The notes beneath the pieces are model-generated. The model was not told the DNA's origin and made no database searches. It saw only the letters and a list, made by a program, of their open reading frames with translations. Position numbers and translations under genes: made by a program. DNA of 64,000 nucleotides from an uncultured Collinsella sp. (GTDB lineage Bacteria > Actinomycetota > Coriobacteriia > Coriobacteriales > Coriobacteriaceae): assembly GCA_902494345.1 (NCBI GenBank), contig CABUSV010000004.1, positions 1 through 64,000 on the forward strand. Reading direction: 5' to 3'. Numbering within the stretch: position 1 is the stretch's first letter; each line of letters opens with the position of its first letter. Below are positions 45,164 to 52,754 of this stretch, piece by piece.

Positions 45164-45239
45164 TTGACTCAGCTGATCGAATTGGCTGATAGTTTGACAT
45201 TCGAACGATTGATTCACCTTTGGTTTTGAAAGGCCGCAC

Positions 45240-46697
45240 ATGAGCGATAGCCAGAACATGTCCGATGAGGTGCGCGCCCGCCTGCGCGCCATTCCCTCCG
45301 TCAACGAGCTGCTCGCAGAGTGGCCGGTTGTGAAGGCGGCGGGGGAGACCTGCGACGCGGTGGTGCATGCCGCCGTCACGGCCGAGCTCGATGAGGATCG
45401 CGCCGCAATTCGTGCCGGTGCCGCCCCGCGCTCTAAGCGCGAGCTGGCCTCGGCCATCGAATGGCGTGCGCATCGCTCCGCGCTGCCGAGTCTGCGTCCC
45501 GCCGTCAACGCTACGGGTGTGGTTATCCATACCAACTTGGGTCGCGCCCCGCTCGCGGAATCAGCTGCCAAAGCCGTGGCCGAGGTCGCGCGCGGGTATA
45601 GCACGCTCGAGTACAGCGTCGACACCTGTTCGCGCGGGTCGCGCAAGGAGCACGCCGCGCAGCTGATCCGCTCGCTCGCCGGTGCCGAGGACGCGCTCGT
45701 GGTCAACAACAACGCCGCCGCGGTACTGCTGGTGCTGGCGACCCATGCCGCAGGCAAGGAGGTTATCGTCAGCCGCGGCGAGCTTGTCGAGATTGGCGGC
45801 AGCTTCCGCATCCCCGATGTCATGGCGGCTTCGGGCGCCAAACTCGTCGAGGTCGGCGCCACCAACCGCACGCACCTGGGCGACTACGAGCGCGCCATCA
45901 CGCCCGAAACGGCGATGATCCTTAAGGTCCATCCTTCCAACTATCGCATTGAGGGCTTTCACGAGGAGGTGGGCTCTCGGGAGCTTGCCGCCCTGGCCCA
46001 CAAGCATGGCCTGCTGTTCTACGAGGATCAGGGGTCGGGCGCACTTTTGCCCGATGACATCCTGGTGCGCGGCGGTGAGGAGCCCACGCCGGCTTCGGTC
46101 GCGGCGGGGCTCGATATCGTGTCGTGCTCGGGCGATAAGCTGCTCGGTGCCGCGCAGGCAGGCATTATCATGGGCCGTCGCGATCTGGTCCAGGCCTGCG
46201 GGTCGCATCCGCTTATGCGCGCCTTGCGTCCGGGTAAGCTCGCACTGGCGGCGCTCGAGGCTACACTGCGCATCTACTTGGATGGGGCGGATGTGGCTCA
46301 TCGCGAGGTGCCGGTGCTCAACATGCTCACGCTCCCGCAGGCTCATCTGGAGCGTCATGCCCGCAAGCTGCGCGATCGGATGGTCGCCGGGCTCGATAAG
46401 GCCGGTTGCCCGTGCGCCGTTCAGGTGGAGATCGTCGAGGAATCGTCGACCCCTGGTGGCGGCTCGCTGCCTACCGTCGAGTTGCCCACCATGTGCGTTG
46501 CCGTGCGTCTTGTCGATGAGCGTCTTTCCGTTGACGCACTCAAGCGCTCGCTCGTCCAAGATTTCGACACTCCGGTCGTCACACGAACCTCGCACGATCG
46601 CATTTTGTTTGACGTCCGTACGCTCGTGGGCGACCGCGATATCGAGACGGCGGCATCGACGCTCGTCGCGTGCGTTGAGAAGGCGGTGCGCCGATGA
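45240..46697 (+). CDS. selA: L-seryl-tRNA(Sec) selenium transferase
   Basis: A 485-residue PLP enzyme converting Ser-tRNA(Sec) to Sec-tRNA(Sec) with selenophosphate. PAVNATGVVIHTNLGRAPL and YSTLEYSVDTCSRGSRKEHA are family signatures; the PLP lysine is in SCSGDKLLGAAQAG (about residue 300). Length fits bacterial SelA decamers. GAAAGG precedes ATG. It overlaps selB by 4 bases (ATGA), giving coupled translation. Confidence 0.96.
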   Translation: MSDSQNMSDEVRARLRAIPSVNELLAEWPVVKAAGETCDAVVHAAVTAELDEDRAAIRAGAAPRSKRELASAIEWRAHRSALPSLRPAVNATGVVIHTNLGRAPLAESAAKAVAEVARGYSTLEYSVDTCSRGSRKEHAAQLIRSLAGAEDALVVNNNAAAVLLVLATHAAGKEVIVSRGELVEIGGSFRIPDVMAASGAKLVEVGATNRTHLGDYERAITPETAMILKVHPSNYRIEGFHEEVGSRELAALAHKHGLLFYEDQGSGALLPDDILVRGGEEPTPASVAAGLDIVSCSGDKLLGAAQAGIIMGRRDLVQACGSHPLMRALRPGKLALAALEATLRIYLDGADVAHREVPVLNMLTLPQAHLERHARKLRDRMVAGLDKAGCPCAVQVEIVEESSTPGGGSLPTVELPTMCVAVRLVDERLSVDALKRSLVQDFDTPVVTRTSHDRILFDVRTLVGDRDIETAASTLVACVEKAVRR

Positions 46698-48661
46698 GTG
46701 GGGCCGAAGCGTTGGTGGAATGTCCCGTTATCGTAGGTACGGCGGGACATGTCGATCACGGTAAGTCGGCGCTCATCGAGGCGCTGACGGGTAAAAACCC
46801 CGACCGCCTGGAAGTTGAGCGCCGTCGCGGCATGACCGTGGAGCTGGGCTTTGGCGAGCTGGCGCTGCCGAGTGGCAAGATCGTTGGCCTGGTCGACGTG
46901 CCGGGCCATGCGCACTACCTGCGTGCCATGGTGCAGGGTGCGACAGGCATCGACGTTGCCGTGCTGGTGGTTTCGGCCGTCGAGGGCGTGATGCCGCAGA
47001 CCCGCGAGCACGTGCATGTGCTGGAGCTGCTGGGCGTTACGCATATGGTGGTCGCGCTGACCATGTGCGACCTGGCCGATGCCGAGATGACCGAGCTTGC
47101 CGAGCTCGATGTCGATGACTTTTTGTCGGGTACCGTGTTTGCGGGTGCGCCGATTGTGCCCGTGTCGTCCAAGACCGGCGCGGGAATCGATAACCTGCTG
47201 GTTGCGCTCGACGAGCAGGTTGCCGCTTGCTGGGATGCCTGCCGTGCTCGTGCCGAGCTCACCGATGCCGCGCCGCGCCTGCCGATTGACCGCTGCTTTA
47301 CGATTAAGGGCGTCGGCACTGTCGTAACGGGAACGCTGCACGATGCGCCGGTTGCGGTGGGCGACGAGCTGATGGCTTTGCCGTCGCGCACGGTCTGTCG
47401 CGTGCGCGGGATTCAGGTGCATGGCGATACGCCGCGCGCGCTGCCTGGTCAGCGTGTGGCGCTCAACCTAGTTGGTGACGGTGTCGCGGCGCTTGACCGT
47501 GGCGAGATGCTGGGCGTGGCGGACCGCTTTGGCCAGACGTTGCGCTTTATGATGACGTTCACCTACCTGGGCCGCGAGGGCACCAAGCCGCGCGTGCTCG
47601 AGTCGGGCGCGCGTGTGCATGTGATGGCCGGCACGGCCGAGGTCGTCGGCCGCATCATGCTTTTGGAGGGCGAGGCCCCCATGGCGGTGGGCGAGACCCG
47701 TACCGTGCAGGTGCGCCTGGAGGACCCGCTGCCGCTGTGTGCCGGAGACCATGCCGTGGTGCTGTCGTATTCGCCCGTTATGCTCATTGGCGGCGGGCGT
47801 GTGCTGCTTTCGCGTTGCCGTCGTTCGCGCGAGCTTGCCGAAGGAGAGCGTGCGCTGTATGTGGCGCTTGAGGCCGGCGATATCGCGGGCGGTGTGGGCG
47901 CTTGGCTGGCGCTACAGACGCTGCCGGTTACGACGGCTGATGTTGCCGAGGCTTTGGATCTTGGTGTCGGCGAGGCCGATGCCGCACTGCGCGGATTGGT
48001 GGCGCAGGGCTCCGTTCGCAAGCTTGCCGCGGGCGATGCAGGCCTCTTGGCGGACGCCGTGGTGCTCGACGCTGCGATGGATTCACTGGCGGCGACCCTG
48101 TCAGCCATGCACGCGGCGGCCCCCAAGGAAACGGGCTTTACGCCCGGCGCCGTTGCCCATGCAGCGTGGCCTGCCGCTGATGAAGGCGTTGCCGCGGCTC
48201 TGATTGCCGAGGGCTGCTCGCGTGGCGTGTGCGCCGCCGAGGGCGCCGAGGTATTCGATCCTCATTCGGCCGCCGCGGCGGCACGCGTGGTGCGAGAGGC
48301 TTGCGAGCGCATCGTCGCGCTGCTTGACGAGGCTGGCCTCGATGCACCGGCGCTTCCCGAGGTGGGCGAACAGCTGCAGCTCGGTCGCGACACCATGACG
48401 CGTGCCCTGCGCGAGCTTTCGCTCAATCGCTCGATCGTTAAGGTCGAGCGCGACGTTGCCCTGTCTGCTACCGCCGAGGCCCATGCGCGTGAGCTCGTCG
48501 CCGCCGCCATTGAGGCGGCCGGCGGCGCTGCCACCACGAGCGTGCTGCGCGAGGCCCTGGGTGTGTCGCGCAAACGTGCAATCAGCATCTTGGAGCACCT
48601 AGATGCCGTGCGCTTTACGGTGCTCGACAAGGAGGCCGGCGGCCTGAGGTCCCTACGCTAG
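46694..48661 (+). CDS. selB: Selenocysteine-specific elongation factor
   Basis: A 655-residue translation GTPase that brings Sec-tRNA(Sec) to UGA codons bearing a SECIS hairpin. G1 is GTAGHVDHGKSALIEALTG, G3 DVPGHAHYLRAM, G4 MCDLAD-type. After the EF-Tu-like domains, the C-terminal part (about 400-655) holds the winged helices that read the SECIS, ending with TSVLREALGVSRKRAISILEHLDA. Its targets in this window are selD and fdhF, whose hairpins share the GGUC loop. Confidence 0.96.
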   Translation: MSGAEALVECPVIVGTAGHVDHGKSALIEALTGKNPDRLEVERRRGMTVELGFGELALPSGKIVGLVDVPGHAHYLRAMVQGATGIDVAVLVVSAVEGVMPQTREHVHVLELLGVTHMVVALTMCDLADAEMTELAELDVDDFLSGTVFAGAPIVPVSSKTGAGIDNLLVALDEQVAACWDACRARAELTDAAPRLPIDRCFTIKGVGTVVTGTLHDAPVAVGDELMALPSRTVCRVRGIQVHGDTPRALPGQRVALNLVGDGVAALDRGEMLGVADRFGQTLRFMMTFTYLGREGTKPRVLESGARVHVMAGTAEVVGRIMLLEGEAPMAVGETRTVQVRLEDPLPLCAGDHAVVLSYSPVMLIGGGRVLLSRCRRSRELAEGERALYVALEAGDIAGGVGAWLALQTLPVTTADVAEALDLGVGEADAALRGLVAQGSVRKLAAGDAGLLADAVVLDAAMDSLAATLSAMHAAAPKETGFTPGAVAHAAWPAADEGVAAALIAEGCSRGVCAAEGAEVFDPHSAAAAARVVREACERIVALLDEAGLDAPALPEVGEQLQLGRDTMTRALRELSLNRSIVKVERDVALSATAEAHARELVAAAIEAAGGAATTSVLREALGVSRKRAISILEHLDAVRFTVLDKEAGGLRSLR

Positions 48662-48686
48662 GCCGGTCACCCGCTCCCGCCTCCTC

Positions 48687-48753
48687 AGTTGCGGTGAAAT
48701 AGTTCCTGTTTTTGGGGTCTTGCAGCCTAAGCAAGAACTATTCCACCGCAACT
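48687..48753. repeat. Inverted repeat, family C, copy 4
   Basis: AGTTGCGGTGAAATAGTT pairs with AACTATTCCACCGCAACT with one mismatch, around a 31-base loop. It lies between selB and selC and could terminate selB transcription. Confidence 0.85.
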
Positions 48754-48810
48754 TCTTGCTCGTCTTTTTGGGATGGAGCCGTTTCGGTTTGGTAAAATAC
48801 CGCCGCACTT

Positions 48811-48907
48811 GGGAACGGATGGGCTCCGGTGGGCTCCGCGGTCCTCAAAACCGTTGCGAGGCGTGCAAAACGTCTTGGATGTGTTCGATTCACATACGTT
48901 CCCGCCA
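48811..48907 (+). tRNA. selC: Selenocysteine tRNA (TCA)
   Basis: A 97-nt tRNA with the hallmarks of tRNA-Sec: anticodon loop CCTCAAA (TCA), an extended D stem in which GGGCTC pairs with a second GGGCTC (with G-T pairs) around CGGT, a long variable arm (GAGGCGT with ACGTCTT), T-arm ATGTG-TTCGATT-CACAT and acceptor GGGAACG/CGTTCCC with encoded GCCA. The eighth acceptor pair would be G-A. It lies 149 bases after selB, completing the Sec decoding set. Confidence 0.95.
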
Positions 48908-49062
48908 TACGCTACCAGCGCTTTTGTGCTCGCGGTCTTGCTGCGTGCCGCAAAGGCGCTGTTTTGTTTTTGTGCGGGTCCGCCGTGTCGCCTGTCATGC
49001 CGTCTACGGTAACTGATCCCGTGCGTTGGGTTTTGAACGTGCCGATGGAGGTGTTTTGCCGT

Positions 49063-49695
49063 ATGACTACCGTAAGACGGGCCGATCTTTCTTGTGTCGT
49101 CCAGGCGGGCGGGTTGTCGTCGCGCATGGGCTGCGATAAGGCGCGCATGGCGTTTTGCGGCGAGCCGCTCATCGAGCGCGTGCTGGGTCGGTTGGCGCCA
49201 GTTGCCGGTGAGTTAGTCGTGACGACTTCGCGTCCCAGCGAGCTTGCCTACCTTGAGGAGCGCACGTTTGGCGGCCTGGTGCCGCGTGTGGTGGCAGACC
49301 TTGAAGGGTCGGCGGGCGCCATGCGCGGCATCGCGAGTTCGCTGACTGCGGCCCGGCTGCCTCTCGTTGCTATCGTCGCCTGCGATATGCCGTTTGTCTC
49401 TTCGGAGCTAATCGGTGCCCTTGCTGGCTGTGTCGAGGCCGAGGCGCTCGACGTGTGCGTGCCGCGCGAGGAGCGGGGGATTGAGCCGCTTTGCGCCGTC
49501 TGGCGCCGTGACGCGTGTGCTCCGGTCGCCCAAGAGCTGCTCGCCTGCGACCGTCAGCGCATTCGCTGCCTGATCGACCGGGTGAACGCCGGGTATTTGG
49601 ACGAGCCTCAGATTGTCGCGGTCGCCGGCTCGACGCTCTGCTTCGAGAACGTCAATACGCCCGAGGAGTTTGCGGCGGCCGAGTTACTCGCCTAG
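49063..49695 (+). CDS. mobA: Molybdenum cofactor guanylyltransferase
   Basis: A 210-residue nucleotidyltransferase with GGLSSRMGCDKARMAF (GTP-binding signature) near the N-terminus, VACDMPFVSSELI carrying the Mg-binding Asp, and GIEPLCAVW. It attaches GMP to Mo-molybdopterin, giving the MGD needed by FdhF and the 43046 enzyme. MocA-type cytidylyltransferase is less likely given the GGxSSRMGxDK form. ATG 49063 follows GGAGGTG by 10 bases. Only 15 bases separate it from the next gene. Confidence 0.88.
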   Translation: MTTVRRADLSCVVQAGGLSSRMGCDKARMAFCGEPLIERVLGRLAPVAGELVVTTSRPSELAYLEERTFGGLVPRVVADLEGSAGAMRGIASSLTAARLPLVAIVACDMPFVSSELIGALAGCVEAEALDVCVPREERGIEPLCAVWRRDACAPVAQELLACDRQRIRCLIDRVNAGYLDEPQIVAVAGSTLCFENVNTPEEFAAAELLA

Positions 49696-49710
49696 ACGAT
49701 TGGAGTTGCC

Positions 49711-50106
49711 ATGTCTCATGATATTTGTCCCGACACGGGAGAACCTTGCACTTGCGACGGGTCCGAGCCTTGCACCTGCGGCTGTGGCGGATGTGGGCAT
49801 ACTGCGGAAGAGGAAGCGGCCGCCGCGGCGTATCGTGAGACACACCGCGAAGGCCCGTCCGGCGATGCCCTAGACCATGAACGCAAGATTATCGTGTCGT
49901 TTGACAGCACCTTCGATGTGATGGAATGCGAGCAGCTGTGCCTTGCCGCCGGTGTGCCCGGGCGCATTATGCCTTTGCCGGGCTCCATTACCGCCGGCTG
50001 CGGGCTGTGCTGGGCCATGCCGTTCTCGGGCGACGCCCTCGCCGCCTTCCGCGCTGCCACCGAAGGCCGCATAACCCCCGCCGACTACCATCAGCTCGTC
50101 CTCTAG
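49711..50106 (+). CDS. DUF3343 protein with Cys-rich N-terminal head
   Basis: A 131-residue protein. Residues 1-30 contain eight cysteines (CPDTGEPCTCDGSEP then CTCGCGGCGH), a metal-cluster or Se/S-binding candidate. The C-terminal 75 residues are a DUF3343 domain with DVMECEQLCLAAGVPGRIMP and SITAGCGLCWAMPF, as in the 83-residue protein at 22715. Co-transcribed with mobA. It may serve selenium or molybdenum-cofactor sulfur/selenium delivery; this is inference from family and place. Confidence 0.83.
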   Translation: MSHDICPDTGEPCTCDGSEPCTCGCGGCGHTAEEEAAAAAYRETHREGPSGDALDHERKIIVSFDSTFDVMECEQLCLAAGVPGRIMPLPGSITAGCGLCWAMPFSGDALAAFRAATEGRITPADYHQLVL

Positions 50107-50150
50107 CCACCACACCACCACAAAGGTGCCTGTCCCCAATGTGGTGGTTT
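50107..50150. repeat. REP-like hairpin
   Basis: ACCACCACA (50114-50122) pairs with TGTGGTGGT (50140-50148); the loop contains GGTGCCTGTCCCC. Such GGTGCCTGTCCCC hairpins resemble REP-type intergenic repeats of several phyla, from memory. The rest of 50151-50340 shows no gene and likely holds the gdhA promoter. Confidence 0.5.
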
Positions 50151-50362
50151 GGAACACGTGGACGAAACAGGTTTGAAACACGGGTTTTGCGCGTCAGACA
50201 CTCAAAAACGCCTCTACCTGCATCGTAATCAAAACGAAACATCTGCTCGTCGGCTTATGCGAAACTTTGCTGCAACAGTGCGATATTATCCATACTCGAT
50301 AAAGCTCGCGGCGCATGGGGCGCCTCGAACGATACTTTTCTTTTCCATCAATTGGAGGAAGC

Positions 50363-51718
50363 ATGAGCTACACGCAGAAAGTTCTCGAAGAGCTCAAGGC
50401 CCGCTATCCCGAGCAGCCTGAGTTCATCCAGGCCGCGACCGAGATTCTCGGCACCATCCAGCCGGCGCTCGACGCCCATCCCGAGTACGAGGAGGCCGCC
50501 CTGCTTGAGCGCCTCGTCGAGCCCGAGCGCATCGTCATGTTCCGTGTTCCCTGGGTCGACGACCAGGGCAAGGTTCAGGTCAACCGCGGTTACCGCGTCG
50601 AGTTCAACTCTGCCATTGGACCCTACAAGGGCGGCCTGCGCTTTAACCCGACGGTCACCCTGGGTATGCTCAAGTTCCTGGGTCTGGAGCAGATCCTCAA
50701 GAACAGCCTGACCACCCTTCCCATGGGCGGCGGCAAGGGCGGCTCCGACTTTGACCCCAAGGGCAAGTCCAACAACGAGATCATGCACTTCTGCCAGTCC
50801 TTCATGACCGAGCTCTATCGCCACATTGGCCCCAACACCGACGTTCCCGCCGGCGACCTGGGCGTTGGCGGCCGCGAGGTTGCTTACCTGTTCGGTCAGT
50901 ACAAGCGCCTGACCAACGAGTGGACCGGCGTCCTTACCGGCAAGGGCCTCTCCTTTGGCGGCTCGCTCGCCCGTACCGAGGCCACCGGTTACGGTTTGGT
51001 CTACTTTGTGGACGAGTACCTCAAGAGCCGCGGCGACTCCTTCGAGGGCAAGAACGTCGTCGTTCACGGCTCCGGTAACGTCGCCATCTACGCGGTCCAG
51101 AAGGTCGCCCAGCTCGGCGGCAAGGTGCTCGCCTGCTCCGACACCCATGGCTGGGTCGAGGATCCCGACGGCATCGACTACACCGTGCTCGAGCATGTCT
51201 ACAACAAGAAGCGCTCCGGACACGACAAGGGCGTTACGCTCGCTATGTACGTCGACGAGAAGCCCAATGCCACGTGGCATGAGGGCGACGGCCGCGGCGT
51301 GTGGCAGCTGCCCTGCGATATCGCGCTGCCCTGCGCTCGCGAGAACACGCTGCTGCTCGAGGACGCCCAGGCGCTCGTCGCCAACGGCTGCAAGGTGGTC
51401 GGCGAGGGCGCGAACATGCCCACGACCATTGAGGCTACGACCTACTTCCAGAAGAACGGCGTCGCCTTTATGCCCGGTAAGGCTGCCAACGCCGGCGGCG
51501 TGCTCGTGTCCGGCCTGGAGATGAGCCAGAACGCCGAGCACCTGTCTTGGACCTTCGAGGAGGTCGACGGCAAGCTCGAGCAGCTCATGCGCGGCATGTT
51601 CCACAACGTGGACGACACCGCCAAGGAGTACGGCGAGGAGGGCAACTTCGTCATGGGTGCCAATATCGCCGGCTTCCTGAAGGTCGCCGACGCCATGCTC
51701 GCCCAGGGCGTCTGCTAA
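50363..51718 (+). CDS. gdhA: Glutamate dehydrogenase
   Basis: A 451-residue hexameric-type Glu/Leu/Phe/Val dehydrogenase. GPYKGGLRFNPTV and LPMGGGKGGSDFDPKGKS contain the substrate Lys and catalytic Lys; VHGSGNVAIYAVQKVAQLGG is the Rossmann dinucleotide motif. Size and sequence fit the NADP-dependent anabolic type, converting 2-oxoglutarate and ammonia to glutamate, though coenzyme is not proven. ATG 50363 follows TTGGAGGAAGC. Ends at a terminator. Confidence 0.95.
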   Translation: MSYTQKVLEELKARYPEQPEFIQAATEILGTIQPALDAHPEYEEAALLERLVEPERIVMFRVPWVDDQGKVQVNRGYRVEFNSAIGPYKGGLRFNPTVTLGMLKFLGLEQILKNSLTTLPMGGGKGGSDFDPKGKSNNEIMHFCQSFMTELYRHIGPNTDVPAGDLGVGGREVAYLFGQYKRLTNEWTGVLTGKGLSFGGSLARTEATGYGLVYFVDEYLKSRGDSFEGKNVVVHGSGNVAIYAVQKVAQLGGKVLACSDTHGWVEDPDGIDYTVLEHVYNKKRSGHDKGVTLAMYVDEKPNATWHEGDGRGVWQLPCDIALPCARENTLLLEDAQALVANGCKVVGEGANMPTTIEATTYFQKNGVAFMPGKAANAGGVLVSGLEMSQNAEHLSWTFEEVDGKLEQLMRGMFHNVDDTAKEYGEEGNFVMGANIAGFLKVADAMLAQGVC

Positions 51719-51744
51719 ATCTTCGCTTGATATGGCATGTGATG

Positions 51745-51777
51745 AGGCTTCCAGCTATCCGGCTGGGAGCCTTTTTC
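51745..51777 (+). terminator. gdhA terminator
   Basis: GAGGCTTCCAGC pairs with GCTGGGAGCC (small mismatch), followed by TTTTTC. Confidence 0.85.
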
Positions 51778-51839
51778 TATGGTGACGATGGCTGTGCCCC
51801 CTCGTTTGGTACACTTAAACGTACTGGACAAGTGAAGAG

Positions 51840-52754
51840 ATGGGGGAGAACGTGCTCAAGTTCGGTACCTACGTCCGTGTTGGAAACGCGGCCGAAGCCT
51901 ATGAGCTCTTACAGAAGAACCGCAACAACAAGATTGTGGGCGGTGGCATTTGGATGCGCCTGGGTTCGCGTCGCGTGGCGACGGCGATTGACCTTTCGGC
52001 CTGCGGACTCGATCAGATTGAGGAGACCGAGACCGAGTTTCGCATCGGTGCCATGTGTACCCTGCGCCAGCTCGAGCGCCATGTCGGGCTCAACGCGCTT
52101 GTCAACCATGTCTTTGAGTTCGCCGTCCACGATATTGTAGGCGTGCAGCTGCGCAACACCGCCACGGTGGGCGGCAGCATCTACGGTCGCTTTGGCTTCT
52201 CGGACGTGCTCTCCGCCTTCCTCGCGCTCGATTCCTATGTTGAGCTGACGGGCGCCGGCCGCGTGCCGCTCGCCGAGTTCGTGGACATGGGCTATGTGCG
52301 CGACGTGATCGAGCACGTCGTGGTCGTTAAGCACGATTACCGTGCGAGCTACGAGGCCGTGCGCAAGGCCGCGACTGACTTCCCCTCCTTAAACGTCACC
52401 GCCGCCTGGTGGGACAACAGCTGGCATGTCACCGTGGGTGCTCGCCCGCTGCGCGCGACCCTGCTGCAGGGCGAGGCATGCGGCCTTACCGCCGAGCAGC
52501 CTTCAGAGGACGAGCTGCGCGCCCTGGCCGCGTCCGTACGCGCGCTGAGCTATGGCACCAACCTGTGGGGCTCGGCCGACTACCGCCGCCGCATCTCGGC
52601 CCCGCTGGCGATTCAGGCCGTGCGCCGCGCCGCCAGTGTCGAGCTTTCGGCCGCGCTTGCCCACGAGCTCGAGGGCGTGCAGATTCCTAAGTTTGCCACG
52701 GACGAGTATTCCTGCCGCCGCGTGCCCGGCGTCGATTCTAGCGAGGTGCGCTAA
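51840..52754 (+). CDS. FAD-binding subunit of a xanthine dehydrogenase-family enzyme
   Basis: A 304-residue protein of the CO-dehydrogenase medium / XdhB flavoprotein type. NNKIVGGGIWMRLGSRR and TATVGGSIYGRFGFSDV are the two FAD-pyrophosphate loops; a C-terminal CO_deh_flav_C-like part covers residues 170-290. It would pass electrons from the iron-sulfur domain of the next gene to NAD or another acceptor. ATG 51840 lacks a good ribosome site; GTG 51852, after GGGGGAG, is a possible real start. It overlaps the next gene by one base. Confidence 0.85.
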   Translation: MGENVLKFGTYVRVGNAAEAYELLQKNRNNKIVGGGIWMRLGSRRVATAIDLSACGLDQIEETETEFRIGAMCTLRQLERHVGLNALVNHVFEFAVHDIVGVQLRNTATVGGSIYGRFGFSDVLSAFLALDSYVELTGAGRVPLAEFVDMGYVRDVIEHVVVVKHDYRASYEAVRKAATDFPSLNVTAAWWDNSWHVTVGARPLRATLLQGEACGLTAEQPSEDELRALAASVRALSYGTNLWGSADYRRRISAPLAIQAVRRAASVELSAALAHELEGVQIPKFATDEYSCRRVPGVDSSEVR

